The position numbers and the translations under genes were made by a program. This document shows, piece after piece, positions 10,286 through 19,478 of a stretch of 58,891 nt of DNA. Position 1 is the first letter of the stretch, and every line of letters starts with the position of its first letter. The stretch comes from Alphaproteobacteria bacterium (GTDB lineage Bacteria; Pseudomonadota; Alphaproteobacteria; Sphingomonadales; Sphingomonadaceae): NCBI GenBank assembly GCA_030431875.1, contig JAUIIG010000012.1, positions 1 through 58,891 on the forward strand, read 5' to 3'. The notes under the pieces were generated by a model that was not told the DNA's origin, ran no database searches, and worked only from the letters and a program-made list of their open reading frames with translations.

Positions 10286-11500
10286 ATGACCGAGAACAAG
10301 CCCAATAGCTTCATGAACCAGCCCGACGAGCGCGGGCACTTTGGCCAGTTTGGCGGACGTTACGTTGCCGAAACGCTGATGCCGCTGATCCTTGACCTCG
10401 AGCAGGAGTACAACAAGGCCAAGGCCGATCCTGCCTTCAAGGAAGAGTTCGAGGACCTGCTGGAGCATTACGTCGGCCGCCCCAGCCCGCTCTATTTCGC
10501 CCCGCGCCTGACCGAAGAACTGGGCGGTGCGCAGGTATGGTTCAAGCGCGACGAGCTCAACCACACGGGCGCGCACAAGATCAACAACTGCGTCGGGCAG
10601 ATCCTGCTCGCCATGCGCATGGGCAAGACCCGCATCATCGCCGAAACCGGCGCGGGCCAGCACGGCGTGGCCACGGCCACGGTCTGCGCGCGCTTTGGCC
10701 TTCCCTGCACCATCTTCATGGGCAAGACCGATGTCGAGCGGCAGGCGCCCAACGTGTTCCGCATGAAGCTGCTGGGCGCCGAAGTGGTGCCCGTTACTTC
10801 GGGCGCGGCAACGCTGAAGGACGCCATGAACGAGGCGCTGCGTCACTGGGTCGCGAACGTCCACGACACTTTCTACATCATCGGCACCGCCGCCGGCCCG
10901 CACCCCTATCCGGAGCTCGTTCGCGACTTCCAGAGCGTGATCGGCCGCGAAACGCGCGAGCAGATGCTGAAGCGCACCGGCAAGCTGCCTGACCTGCTGA
11001 TCGCCGCCATTGGCGGCGGCTCCAACGCGATCGGGCTGTTCCACCCCTTCCTCGACGATCCCGACGTGAAGATGCTGGGTGTCGAAGCGGCAGGTCACGG
11101 GCTCGACAAGCAGCACGCAGCCAGCCTTGCGGGCGGCTTCCCCGGCGTGCTCCACGGCAACAAGACCTACCTGCTGCAGGACGAGGACGGCCAGATTGCC
11201 GAGGCGCACTCGATCTCGGCGGGCCTCGACTATCCCGGCATCGGGCCGGAGCACGCCTGGCTGAAGGAGACGGGCCGCGTCGACTACACCAGCGTTACCG
11301 ATGACGAAGCGCTGGAAGCCTTCCAGCTGCTCTGCCGCACCGAAGGCATCATCCCCGCGCTGGAGCCCAGCCACGCACTGGCCGCCGTCACCAAGGTCGC
11401 CCCGACCATGGGCAAGGACGAGACCATCGTGATGAATCTCTGCGGCCGCGGCGACAAGGATATCTTCACCGTGGCCGAGGCGCTCGGGGTGGAGATGTGA
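10286..11500 (+). CDS. trpB: Tryptophan synthase beta chain
   Basis: 404 residues of the standard TrpB1 type. It joins indole with serine in the last step of tryptophan synthesis and works as an alpha2-beta2 complex with TrpA. The PLP lysine is K98 in [10 protein letters not shown], and the phosphate-binding loop is [13 protein letters not shown]. The C-terminal CGRGDKD motif is present. ATG 10286 gives the expected N-terminus, with [13 protein letters not shown]. The stop overlaps the next start as GTGA. Unusually, four small membrane-protein genes separate it from trpA. Confidence 0.98.
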   Translation: MTENKPNSFMNQPDERGHFGQFGGRYVAETLMPLILDLEQEYNKAKADPAFKEEFEDLLEHYVGRPSPLYFAPRLTEELGGAQVWFKRDELNHTGAHKINNCVGQILLAMRMGKTRIIAETGAGQHGVATATVCARFGLPCTIFMGKTDVERQAPNVFRMKLLGAEVVPVTSGAATLKDAMNEALRHWVANVHDTFYIIGTAAGPHPYPELVRDFQSVIGRETREQMLKRTGKLPDLLIAAIGGGSNAIGLFHPFLDDPDVKMLGVEAAGHGLDKQHAASLAGGFPGVLHGNKTYLLQDEDGQIAEAHSISAGLDYPGIGPEHAWLKETGRVDYTSVTDDEALEAFQLLCRTEGIIPALEPSHALAAVTKVAPTMGKDETIVMNLCGRGDKDIFTVAEALGVEM

Positions 11501-11769
11501 CGAGAACCCGGCTGTTTTGGGCTGCCACCTCTGCAATTTCGGCAGGCGTGGCGGTCTTGGCCGGTCATCTGACAACTGCGCGCTGGGCTCTGGAATACGT
11601 CGAATTCACATCTGATGATGGAGAGACTTCCGGCTTCTGGTGCCAGTATGATTGCAGCCTCACTGCCATCCAGATTGCCCTGTATGGAATCAGCATCGTC
11701 GCACTCTTGTTTGCAGCCGTGGCTTTTCTGATCTGTTTGCGAGCGCCTTGGAAAGCATCGTCAAAATGA
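11497..11769 (+). CDS. Small membrane protein of unknown function inside the trp operon (1 of 4)
   Basis: A 90-residue protein starting at GTG 11497, overlapping the trpB stop by four bases. Two hydrophobic segments are visible (about residues 7-25 and 58-83). They are separated by a polar, acidic loop containing two cysteines (FWCQYDCSL) that could form a disulfide outside the cytoplasm. No family was recognised. The tight overlap on both sides (ATGA with the next gene) argues for real translation rather than a chance frame. The sequence here looks less GC-rich than the trp genes around it. Confidence 0.55.
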   Translation: MTRTRLFWAATSAISAGVAVLAGHLTTARWALEYVEFTSDDGETSGFWCQYDCSLTAIQIALYGISIVALLFAAVAFLICLRAPWKASSK

Positions 11770-11960
11770 GCCAGCCCACCAACTCCCTCGCCCGCGCAGG
11801 CGTGTTCTTCCTGATCGGCCTGCCGATCGGTTTCATTCTCTCGGCGCTCGGCTTTGTCGTGTCCGGCCAAGCGATTAGCGCGCCGGACATCGCGCCTTTC
11901 GCCCTTGCCATTGCGGCGATCGTCGGGCTTGTTGCGGGGGTATGGAAGCCCAAGACCTGA
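11766..11960 (+). CDS. Small two-helix membrane protein (2 of 4)
   Basis: 64 residues from ATG 11766, overlapping the previous stop as ATGA. Almost the whole chain is hydrophobic. One helix is at about residues 11-33 (VFFLIGLPIGFILSALGFVV) and a second at about 44-60, ending in a short basic tail (WKPKT). No signal-peptide cleavage site or known domain is apparent. It sits between two other membrane genes of the same run, and its size suits a subunit or a regulator peptide. The function is unknown. Confidence 0.5.
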   Translation: MSQPTNSLARAGVFFLIGLPIGFILSALGFVVSGQAISAPDIAPFALAIAAIVGLVAGVWKPKT

Positions 11961-11973
11961 CGCGGCCCCTCGC

Positions 11974-12507
11974 ATGAGCGAAGCTTATCGCCAGAAGCTG
12001 CTCAACTGGCTCATTAGCATGATGATCCTGTGCCTCTGCGTGGCTCTCTCGCTGGCAGCCTACTGGTTCTTCAACAGGCCGGACCTGATGGTGCGACCCG
12101 CTGGGGTGCCCTTCCCCGACGACTACGAATTGGTCGACTACGCCGGGGCGATGGGAGAGATCGTCGCACTCTTCGTAGTCGGCTTCGTACCTGTCGCCTT
12201 GTGGCACATGGCTGACCTGTTCGACCGCAAGACGGCAAGATCACGGCTAACCCGCTGGCTATCTCATGCGGCGCCATACCAACTTGCGCTGCTGATACTC
12301 GGACTGCTGTTTGCGATGCATGCATCAGGCGAATTTTCCTACGTTGCGCCGTGCGGGGGGCCAATGCTGGTACTGTCGCAAGACTGCTACTACACCGTTC
12401 CTATCCTGCGTATTCCCTCGACAGTTGCCTTCTGGGCTGTGATCAGCCTGACGATCCTCAAGGTCTTGATAGTCGCCACCACCCGCGTCCGGCGCCGTTA
12501 TGACTGA
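11974..12507 (+). CDS. Four-helix membrane protein, paralogue of the next gene (3 of 4)
   Basis: 177 residues from ATG 11974, with a 13-bp gap after the previous gene. Four hydrophobic segments can be seen at about residues 14-33, 60-78, 93-110 and 140-160. A cysteine pair (PCGGPMLVLSQDC) lies in the last loop. The N-terminus SEAYRQKLLNWLISMM closely resembles TDGHRQKLLRWFMSML of the following gene, so the two are tandem duplicates. The C-terminus is basic (RVRRRYD). No family was recognised. Confidence 0.6.
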   Translation: MSEAYRQKLLNWLISMMILCLCVALSLAAYWFFNRPDLMVRPAGVPFPDDYELVDYAGAMGEIVALFVVGFVPVALWHMADLFDRKTARSRLTRWLSHAAPYQLALLILGLLFAMHASGEFSYVAPCGGPMLVLSQDCYYTVPILRIPSTVAFWAVISLTILKVLIVATTRVRRRYD

Positions 12508-12919
12508 CGGGCACCGCCAGAAGCTGCTGCGCTGGTTCATGAGCATGCTCGCCTTGCTGCTCATGACGGCGCTGGCTGCGGCGAGCTTCTGGTTCCTGCG
12601 CGCGCCAGAGATTGTAGCCGACGATCCGCCCAACCTCATGGCGAACATTGCGGGACCCTTCGGTGAGAGCTTCACAGGCTTCATAATCAGTTTCTTCTAT
12701 CGTAGCTTCGCGGCCCTCATGGGGATTTCGTACTTCGGGTCCGTGCTGGCCGCTTCGGCCCGGTTCAACAAGACCTATTGTCCCGACTGGCAGTTGTATT
12801 GCTACGACGCACCAGCGGAATGGCTGTACTTTTTGTGGCTAGCCCCCTTGCTCCTTGCCTGCGCCCTCGCCATGGCGAAATTGCTACGCATGATCTTCAT
12901 TCGCTTTATCTGGGACTGA
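12500..12919 (+). CDS. Membrane protein, tandem paralogue of the previous gene (4 of 4)
   Basis: 139 residues from ATG 12500, overlapping the preceding coding region by eight bases. It shares the RQKLL-W--SM start of that protein but is about 40 residues shorter. Three hydrophobic segments are visible at about residues 13-33, 58-80 and 107-130. Two cysteines (YCPDWQLYCYD) again sit in the final extracytoplasmic-looking loop. It ends nine bases before trpA and is therefore almost certainly cotranscribed with it. The function is unknown. Confidence 0.6.
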   Translation: MTDGHRQKLLRWFMSMLALLLMTALAAASFWFLRAPEIVADDPPNLMANIAGPFGESFTGFIISFFYRSFAALMGISYFGSVLAASARFNKTYCPDWQLYCYDAPAEWLYFLWLAPLLLACALAMAKLLRMIFIRFIWD

Positions 12920-12928
12920 CACGGTTCG

Positions 12929-13708
12929 ATGACCCGCCTCGCCAATACCTTTGCCAAGCCCCACCCCGCGCTCGTCTGCTTCATCACGGCGGGCGACGGT
13001 GACACTGCGGCCAACCTTGATGCCCTTGTCGAGGGCGGCGCGGACGTGATCGAGCTAGGCATGCCCTTTACCGACCCGATGGCCGACGGCCCGGCGATCC
13101 AGGAAGCCAACATCCGTTCGCTCTCTGCGGGCACCACGACGGCGGACGTCCTGAAGCTGGCCACCGATTTCCGTGCCCGTCATCCCGAGGTGCCGCTGAT
13201 CCTGATGGGCTACGCCAACCCCATGGTGCGGCTCGGGCCGGAATGGTTTGCCGATGCGGCCGAGGCCGCCGGTGTCGACGGCGTCATCAGCGTCGACCTT
13301 GCGCCCGAAGAGGACGAGGACCTTGGCCCGGCCCTGCGCGCCAAGGGCATTTCGCTGATCCGTCTCGCCACACCAACCACCGACGACAAGCGCCTGCCCA
13401 AGGTTCTCGAAGGCTCGTCCGGCTTCCTCTACTACGTTGCCGTGGCCGGGATCACCGGGATGCAGCAGGCCGCGATCGAATCGATCGAAGCAAACGTACG
13501 CCGCATCAAGTCGCACACGGATATCCCCATCGCGGTTGGATTCGGCGTGAGGACTCCCGAACAAGCCACTGAAATCGCCCGCGTTGCCGATGGCGTGGTG
13601 GTCGGCTCGGCACTGGTGGACCTGGTCAAGCAGCACGGCAAGGATGCCCCGCAGCACCTGCGTGAGCTTACCGAAAGGCTTGCCAAGGCCGTGCATTCTG
13701 CCCGATAG
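12929..13708 (+). CDS. trpA: Tryptophan synthase alpha chain
   Basis: 259 residues. TrpA releases indole from indole-3-glycerol phosphate and passes it to TrpB. The catalytic glutamate and aspartate are E42 and D53 in VIELGMPFTDPMADGP. The flexible loop 6 region (YVAVAGITG) and the phosphate site (VGFGVRTPEQ, VVVGSALV) are complete. Start ATG 12929 lies nine bases after the last of the small membrane genes. accD follows after nine bases, so trpA links the membrane quartet to the fatty-acid and folate genes. Confidence 0.98.
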   Translation: MTRLANTFAKPHPALVCFITAGDGDTAANLDALVEGGADVIELGMPFTDPMADGPAIQEANIRSLSAGTTTADVLKLATDFRARHPEVPLILMGYANPMVRLGPEWFADAAEAAGVDGVISVDLAPEEDEDLGPALRAKGISLIRLATPTTDDKRLPKVLEGSSGFLYYVAVAGITGMQQAAIESIEANVRRIKSHTDIPIAVGFGVRTPEQATEIARVADGVVVGSALVDLVKQHGKDAPQHLRELTERLAKAVHSAR

Positions 13709-13717
13709 GCGCTGCCC

Positions 13718-14569
13718 ATGAGCTGGCTTACCCGTGTCCGTGAACGCTTGCCGTTCGTCAACAAGCGCGAAACGCCCGACAACCTGTGGATCAAGTGTTC
13801 CCGGTGTCAGGAGATGGTGTTCCGCACCGAGTACGAGCAGAACATGTCGGTCTGCCCGCGCTGCGAGCATCATGGCCGTATCGGTGCCGACGCGCGGCTG
13901 GACCAGATCCTCGACGATGGCGCCATGGAGCTACTGCCCGCGCCCGAGGTCACCGAAGACCCGCTGAAGTTCAAGGACAGCAAGCGCTATACCGACCGGC
14001 TCAAGGCCGCCCGCGCCAGCAACCCGCACAAGGATGCTTTCACCGCTGCCTATGGCACGATCGAAGGCAAGCCTGCGGTTGTCGGCGTGCAGGACTTCAC
14101 CTTCATGGGCGGCTCGATGGGCATGGCCGTGGGCGATGCCTTCTGCGCCGCGGCCCAGCGCGCGCTGGACGAGAAGTGCGGCTTCATCTGTGTGACTGCC
14201 GCTGGCGGTGCACGCATGCAGGAAGGCATCCTCAGCCTGATGCAGATGCCGCGCGCCACAGTGATGACGCGCCGCCTGAAAGAGGCCGGCCTGCCCTACA
14301 TCGTCGTGCTCGCAGACCCTACCACCGGCGGCGTCACCGCCAGCTACGCCATGCTGGGCGACGTGCACATCGCCGAACCCGGTGCCCTGATCGGCTTTGC
14401 CGGCCAGCGCGTGATCCAGGAGACCATCCGCGAGAAGCTGCCCGAAGGCTTCCAGCGGGCGGAATACCTGCACAAGCACGGCATGGTGGACATGGTGGTG
14501 CACCGCAAGGACCTGCGCTCGACGCTGGCCCAGCTGCTCGACTACCTGACGCCCGCCAAGGCTGCCTGA
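13718..14569 (+). CDS. accD: Acetyl-CoA carboxylase carboxyltransferase subunit beta
   Basis: 283 residues. It is the beta half of the carboxyltransferase that makes malonyl-CoA, the first committed step of fatty-acid synthesis. The N-terminal zinc ribbon has four cysteines (C27, C30, C46 and C49 in KCSRC and VCPRC). The crotonase-like core follows, with [10 protein letters not shown] and [11 protein letters not shown], the oxyanion-hole segments. The trpA-accD-folC order is common in alphaproteobacteria. The start ATG 13718 gives the usual MSWL N-terminus. Confidence 0.98.
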   Translation: MSWLTRVRERLPFVNKRETPDNLWIKCSRCQEMVFRTEYEQNMSVCPRCEHHGRIGADARLDQILDDGAMELLPAPEVTEDPLKFKDSKRYTDRLKAARASNPHKDAFTAAYGTIEGKPAVVGVQDFTFMGGSMGMAVGDAFCAAAQRALDEKCGFICVTAAGGARMQEGILSLMQMPRATVMTRRLKEAGLPYIVVLADPTTGGVTASYAMLGDVHIAEPGALIGFAGQRVIQETIREKLPEGFQRAEYLHKHGMVDMVVHRKDLRSTLAQLLDYLTPAKAA

Positions 14570-14584
14570 CGCTCCTTCCCGGCG

Positions 14585-15925
14585 ATGAAAGACTTCGCGA
14601 TTTCCGACAACGAGGCGGTCCAGCGCCAGCTGGACCGGCTGGGCGCCCTGTCGCTGCCGCAAGGCCGCATCGGGCTGGAGGTAATCCACCAGCTGCTAGC
14701 GCGGCTTGGCAACCCGGAGCGCAGCCTGCCGCCGGTGTTCCACGTTGCAGGCACCAACGGCAAAGGCTCCACCTGCGCCTTCCTGCGCGCCATGCTGGAA
14801 GCCCAGGGCCTGACGCTGCACGTCGCCACCAAGCCGCACCTGGTCCGCTATAACGAGCGCATCCGCGTCAGTGGCTCGCTAATCAGCGATGACATGCTCG
14901 CCAGCCTGCTGGCCGAAGTGCTGGATACGGCGGAAGACCTTTCGCCCAGCTTCTTCGAAGTCACCACGGCAGCCACTTTCCTCGCCTTCGCGCGCGAACC
15001 GGCGGACGCCTGCGTGATCGAAGTCGGGCTTGGCGGCCGTTTCGATGCCACCAATGTCATGGTGCGCCCGGCCGCCTGCGGCATTGCCTCTCTGGGTGTC
15101 GACCACGAACAGTTCCTACTCAACGAAGACCCGCTGGCGCCCGATCCCAAGGTCGATCCGCTGGTGCGCATTGCCTTCGAGAAGGCGGGCATCGCCCGCG
15201 CGCTGTCGCCGCTGGTGACACAGGACTATCCGCCCGCCGTCGAAGCGCAGATCGAGAAGATCGCCGCCCTCGCCGGCGCGCCGCTGCACATGCGCGGCAA
15301 GCGGTGGCGGGCTGACACCAAGGCGGACGGCATCGCTTACCGTGACGAGTTCGGGCGGCTGGACCTGCCGCTGCCGACAATGCCCGGCGCGCACCAGGCC
15401 GATAACGCCGCGCTGGCGGTTGCCATGCTGCGGCATCAGCAGGTGGTGCCCGTGTCCGAAGAGGCCATGGCCGAGGGTATCCGCACGGCCCACTGGCCCG
15501 CGCGCTTGCAGGTACTGGCAGAGGGCCCCGTGCGCGAATTTGCTCCGCAGCGGCAGTTCCTGCTCGACGGGGGGCACAATCCGGATGCCGCCAATGCGCT
15601 CGCTCGCTATCTCGAAGGCGTAGAACAGCCGGTCGATGCCTTGATCGGGATGATGGCCGCAAAGGACGCGCGCCGCTTCCTCGCGATCCTCGCCCCGCAC
15701 CTTGCCAGCGTCACCGCCGTGCCGATCGAAGGCAACGACCATGTGCCAGTGGACAAATTGGCAGACATGGCGCGCGAAGCGGGTGTGGCGGAAGTCACGA
15801 CCGCCGACAGCCTCAAGGCCGGACTGCAAGACTTGCCGCAGCGCGATGGCGGCACCGTGCTGCTGGCAGGATCGCTCTACCTTGCGGGCAAGGTGCTGGC
15901 GGCGAACCGCGAGTATCCGGACTAG
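14585..15925 (+). CDS. folC: Bifunctional dihydrofolate/folylpolyglutamate synthase
   Basis: 446 residues of the Mur-ligase-like family. It adds glutamate to dihydropteroate and to tetrahydrofolate. The P-loop HVAGTNGKGST lies near residue 60. The Mg/ATP segment TTAATFLAFA, the VEVGLGGRFDATN-type motif (here VIEVGLGGRFDATN) and the C-terminal domain entry LLDGGHNPDAA are all present. It starts 15 bases after accD. Its TAG stop lies one base from the stop of the convergent AmpG gene. Confidence 0.96.
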   Translation: MKDFAISDNEAVQRQLDRLGALSLPQGRIGLEVIHQLLARLGNPERSLPPVFHVAGTNGKGSTCAFLRAMLEAQGLTLHVATKPHLVRYNERIRVSGSLISDDMLASLLAEVLDTAEDLSPSFFEVTTAATFLAFAREPADACVIEVGLGGRFDATNVMVRPAACGIASLGVDHEQFLLNEDPLAPDPKVDPLVRIAFEKAGIARALSPLVTQDYPPAVEAQIEKIAALAGAPLHMRGKRWRADTKADGIAYRDEFGRLDLPLPTMPGAHQADNAALAVAMLRHQQVVPVSEEAMAEGIRTAHWPARLQVLAEGPVREFAPQRQFLLDGGHNPDAANALARYLEGVEQPVDALIGMMAAKDARRFLAILAPHLASVTAVPIEGNDHVPVDKLADMAREAGVAEVTTADSLKAGLQDLPQRDGGTVLLAGSLYLAGKVLAANREYPD

Positions 15926-15926
15926 G

Positions 15927-17660
15927 CTATTCGGCCGGTAGCGCGTGCGGGTCTGGCGCAACGACGCCCGAGTTCGCGCCCTTGCGGGTGACGCGGATCC
16001 ATTCGAGAATGCACAGCACCACAGCCACGCCGCCGATCAGCGTCGTCAGGATGAAGACGTCGAAATAGCCACGATCCTCGATCATCTCGCCCAGCGCACC
16101 GCGTCCTAACGTCCCCACCAGCAGGGTGAGCGATGACAGCAGCGCATATTGCACGGCGGAATATTTCTTCGACACAATCGAACTGAGCCAGGCGACATAG
16201 GCAGCACCGGCGATGCCGATGGCGAGGTTTTCCCACATGATGGTGAAGGTCAGCCGCGGCAGGGCATCGGACCCGAACGGCGCGATGGTGCTGATGAACC
16301 AGGAGAAGCCGATGGCGTCGCTGGCCGCCTGCATGTTGGCCCCGCCAACTGCCATGTCCGCATAGAGCAAGTTGGTGAGCGCGGCGATCAGCGCGCCGAA
16401 AGTCAGCGTCGCCATGCGCCCGAACTTGGTGATCAGGTAACCGCCCAGCGCCAGTCCGGCGATGATCGCGCCCACGCCGAAGAACTTGGAGGCGAAGGCC
16501 ACCTCGTCATTGGTGTATTCCAGCTCGCCCAGGTAGAACGGGTAGGCGAAGGTGCCCCAGATGGCGTCGCAGATGCGGTAGGTCAGCACCAGTGACAGGA
16601 TCAGCACCAGCGACCAGCCCATGCGGCCGACGAATTCCACCAGCGGCATGACAAGCGCACGGTAGAGGTGGTCGAGCGGGGACACTGCCACCTGCACCGG
16701 AAGGTCTTCGGTCAGCACGTTCTCGCCCTTGGCCTTCTGCGAGGCGAGCCAGCCGGCGATGAAGGCCGGGATCACCACTGTCGCGACGATGATCCACGGG
16801 CCGTAGGTGACCGTGAACTCGGTCGGATTGGGCCGCTCTTCGGGAGCATAGGCCAGCGACATATACATGAAGGTGAGCACGGTGCCGATCGCCACGGCCC
16901 ACAGCAGGCCGACCGCGGCCAGCGCCTTGGTGCGCACCGCTGGCTGCAATTCGCCCTTCTTGCTCAGGCTGACCAGCAGTTCGTCAGTGACAGTACCATC
17001 GACGTTTTCGCCCGCCTTGCTGTCCGGCGCGAACAGGCCCGCAATGCCGATCACCAGCAGGATCGCGCCCATCATCAGGTAGGTCTGCGGCCAGCCGATG
17101 CGCGCCGCGATGATCAGGCCCAGCGCGCCGCCGACCAATGCCGCGAGGCGGTAGCCCATCTGGTAGACGGTGGAGAGGATATCCAGCGTTGCCTCTTCGT
17201 CTGCCACGTCGATGCGCCAGGCATTGATCGCGATGTCCTGCGTCGCGCTGGCCAGCGCGCCGATGCCCGCCAGCAGGCTGAACCAGCCGATGGCTTCGTT
17301 GGTGGGGTTGGACAGGCTCAGCGCGATCAGGATCACGCCGAGCAGGATCTGCGATGGCACGATCCATTGCTTGCGCCGCCCCAGCTTGCTGAACCCGGGG
17401 ATGGTAACCTTGTCGATCAGCGGCGACCACAGGAACTGGAAGGCATAAGCGAGACCGATGAGCGAGAAGACGCCCATGGTCTCCAGCTCGACCTCTGCCT
17501 CGCTGAGCCAGGCGTAGAGCGTGCCCAGGAACAGCGCGAACGGCAGGCCGCTGGCAAAGCCGAACAGCGCCATGTAGCCGCTCTTGGGATTGCGCAGCGA
17601 GCGCAGCAGCGTGCCCCAGCCGGGCTTCGTCTTCTTGGTCTCGGCGACGGCGTCAGCCAT
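15927..17660 (-). CDS. ampG: AmpG-family muropeptide permease (MFS)
   Basis: 577 residues with about 12-14 membrane segments. The N-terminal region (YMALFGFASGLPFALFLGTL, then GLAYAFQFLWSPLID) is the recognisable AmpG pattern. AmpG brings anhydro-muropeptides into the cytoplasm for cell-wall recycling and for signalling to beta-lactamase induction. The chain is longer than E. coli AmpG because of a larger middle loop (about residues 210-320). Erythrobacteraceae often carry such forms. No ampC or ampR lies nearby, so recycling is the safer role. Confidence 0.88.
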   Translation of the reverse strand: MADAVAETKKTKPGWGTLLRSLRNPKSGYMALFGFASGLPFALFLGTLYAWLSEAEVELETMGVFSLIGLAYAFQFLWSPLIDKVTIPGFSKLGRRKQWIVPSQILLGVILIALSLSNPTNEAIGWFSLLAGIGALASATQDIAINAWRIDVADEEATLDILSTVYQMGYRLAALVGGALGLIIAARIGWPQTYLMMGAILLVIGIAGLFAPDSKAGENVDGTVTDELLVSLSKKGELQPAVRTKALAAVGLLWAVAIGTVLTFMYMSLAYAPEERPNPTEFTVTYGPWIIVATVVIPAFIAGWLASQKAKGENVLTEDLPVQVAVSPLDHLYRALVMPLVEFVGRMGWSLVLILSLVLTYRICDAIWGTFAYPFYLGELEYTNDEVAFASKFFGVGAIIAGLALGGYLITKFGRMATLTFGALIAALTNLLYADMAVGGANMQAASDAIGFSWFISTIAPFGSDALPRLTFTIMWENLAIGIAGAAYVAWLSSIVSKKYSAVQYALLSSLTLLVGTLGRGALGEMIEDRGYFDVFILTTLIGGVAVVLCILEWIRVTRKGANSGVVAPDPHALPAE

Positions 17661-17760
17661 GCAGGTAATCTCCGCTCCTGTGCCCCTGTTATCCGTCTAG
17701 CTGTAATCCATGGCATTGGAAGGCTGGATGAACGGGCTTTACACGCCTATGGCGCGAGCC

Positions 17761-18522
17761 ATGTCGAACGAACCGCGCCCCGAGGGCGACCGCATTGCCA
17801 AATTGCTCGCCCGCGCGGGCGTTGCCAGCCGCCGAGAGATCGAGCGGATGATCGAGGACCGGCGCATCAAGATCGACGACCAGTTCGTCACCACCCCGGC
17901 CACTTTCCTTACCAGCCTGAAGGGCGTGACGGTGGACGGCAAGCCGGTCGCCAAGCCCGAACGCACACGCCTGTTCGCCTTCCACAAGCCCACCGGCCTG
18001 CTGACAGCAGAACGCGATTTCTCCGGCCGTCCGACGATCTACACCGCCCTGCGTAATGCCTTGCCCAAGGATACCCCGCGTCTAATGCCGGTCGGGCGGC
18101 TCGACATGAATACCGAAGGCCTGCTGCTGCTGACCAACGACGGCGAGTTCAAACGGCAGATGGAGCTGCCCTCCTCCGAAATCCCGCGCACCTACCGCGC
18201 GCGCACCTTTGGCGAGATTACGCAGGAACAGCTCGAAACGCTGGTCGAGGGGATCGAGATCGAGGGCATGCGGTATGACCGCATCGACGCCAACCTCGAA
18301 CGCAGCGCCGGTGCCAACAAGTGGATCGAGCTGACGCTGACCGAAGGCAAGAACCGCGAAGTGCGACGGGTGCTGGAACACTTCGGGCTGGAGGTCAGCC
18401 GCCTGATCCGGACAGCCTACGGCCCCTTCCACCTGGCGGACCTGCCGCGCGGCGCTGCGCAGGAAATCCGCAAGGAAGACATCGAACGCTTCCGCTCCTC
18501 GCTGAAGGCGAGCGGCAAATGA
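17761..18522 (+). CDS. 23S/16S rRNA pseudouridine synthase (RluB/RsuA family)
   Basis: 253 residues from ATG 17761. An in-frame ATG at 17710 would add 17 residues, but conservation begins at EGDRIAKLLARAGVASRREIERMI, the S4 RNA-binding domain. The catalytic aspartate lies in the family motif PVGRLDMNTEGLLLLTNDG. The closing EGKNREVRRVLEHFGL is typical of RluB/RluE/RsuA enzymes, with RluB the best guess. Its stop overlaps the rsmD start (ATGA at 18519-18522), so the two rRNA-modification genes form a coupled pair. Confidence 0.9.
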   Translation: MSNEPRPEGDRIAKLLARAGVASRREIERMIEDRRIKIDDQFVTTPATFLTSLKGVTVDGKPVAKPERTRLFAFHKPTGLLTAERDFSGRPTIYTALRNALPKDTPRLMPVGRLDMNTEGLLLLTNDGEFKRQMELPSSEIPRTYRARTFGEITQEQLETLVEGIEIEGMRYDRIDANLERSAGANKWIELTLTEGKNREVRRVLEHFGLEVSRLIRTAYGPFHLADLPRGAAQEIRKEDIERFRSSLKASGK

Positions 18523-19067
18523 GGATCATCGCCGGCGAATGGAAACGCCGCCAGCTGCGCGCCCCAGCGGGCGATGCCACACGTCCCACGGCAGACCGTA
18601 CCCGCGAAACGCTGTTCTCCATGCTGGTGAGCCGCCTCGGCGACTTCGAAGGGCTGAGCGTGGCGGACATGTTTGCAGGGTCAGGCGCGCTTGGCCTTGA
18701 AGCCCTGTCGCGCGGTGCAGCCACCTGCCTGTTCGTCGAACAGGACGCCGCCGCAATCCGCTGCCTCCGGCAGAACATCGCCGCCTTGCGCGCGCAACAG
18801 CAGTGCGACGTGATTGCCGGATCGGTGATGTCCCTGACGAAGGCAGCCGAGCCCAAGGACCTGATCCTGCTCGATCCGCCCTACGGCACCAATATCGGCG
18901 CTGTCGCCATCGACCGGCTTGCACGGCTCGGCTGGATCGGCCCGGCCACCTGGGTGGCACTGGAAGTCGGCGCCAAGGACGACGTGCACCTGAAGGCGCT
19001 CGAAATCGAAACAGAGCGCAAGACCGGTCCGGCCAAGCTGGTGCTGGCAAGGATGCCGCAGGCCTAG
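18519..19067 (+). CDS. rsmD: 16S rRNA (guanine-966-N2)-methyltransferase
   Basis: 182 residues of the RsmD family. It begins with the expected MRIIAGEWKRRQL and TRPTADRTRETLFSML. The SAM-binding motif VADMFAGSGALGLEALSRGA and the catalytic DPPY motif (LILLDPPYGTN) are complete. It methylates G966 (E. coli numbering) of 16S rRNA in the assembled small subunit. It is coupled with the pseudouridine synthase upstream by a four-base overlap, and convergent with a small secreted-protein gene one base downstream. Confidence 0.95.
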   Translation: MRIIAGEWKRRQLRAPAGDATRPTADRTRETLFSMLVSRLGDFEGLSVADMFAGSGALGLEALSRGAATCLFVEQDAAAIRCLRQNIAALRAQQQCDVIAGSVMSLTKAAEPKDLILLDPPYGTNIGAVAIDRLARLGWIGPATWVALEVGAKDDVHLKALEIETERKTGPAKLVLARMPQA

Positions 19068-19068
19068 A

Positions 19069-19401
19069 TCAACCCTCTTCGGGTTCGTCTGCAGGGCGTT
19101 CGGGCGGCAGGCCTCCCTCAATGTCGCTTGCCTCCTGCCCCGGCCAGTAGTCGATCGGCACGCCGCCAAAATCCAGCCCCGCTTCGCGCGGGTTGATGCA
19201 GCCGTCCTGCCGCCCTTCCCGGCAGACGTCATATTCGAACTCGCCCACCCGGATACGCGTGGCACGCCCTTCCTCATCGCGCTTGAGCACCACGGCGACG
19301 GGGTTCTCCTCTTCGGCTTGTTGCTGGGAGGAGTCCTGCGCCAAGGCGGGCACGGTTACCAAAGCGAGGCCGGAGACAGCGATATAGGCAAGGGATTTCA
19401 T
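19069..19401 (-). CDS. Small secreted protein of unknown function
   Basis: 110 residues. ATG 19401 is preceded by GGAGAGG and opens a signal peptide ending in VPALAQ. The mature protein begins with a glutamine/glutamate-rich stretch and then has a compact part with two cysteines (EYDVCREGRQDGCINPREAG). That region is followed by a proline/glutamate-rich tail. Proteins of this size with the VCREGRQDGCINPREAG-like centre occur in sphingomonads, but no function is known. It diverges from the uvrD gene across a 96-bp gap. Confidence 0.75.
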   Translation of the reverse strand: MKSLAYIAVSGLALVTVPALAQDSSQQQAEEENPVAVVLKRDEEGRATRIRVGEFEYDVCREGRQDGCINPREAGLDFGGVPIDYWPGQEASDIEGGLPPERPADEPEEG

Positions 19402-19448
19402 CGGACTGGTCCTCTCCTTCCGGGAGTCGGGCAATGAACGGACAAAAG

Positions 19449-19469
19449 CCGTGCAGGTTCCTTGCACGG
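19449..19469. repeat. Perfect inverted repeat between the secreted-protein gene and uvrD
   Basis: CCGTGCA and TGCACGG flank seven bases (GGTTCCT). It lies in the divergent gap 10 bp upstream of the SOS box and covers the proposed uvrD -35 region, so it could be a second operator. Confidence 0.4.
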
Positions 19470-19478
19470 ATCGCCTGC

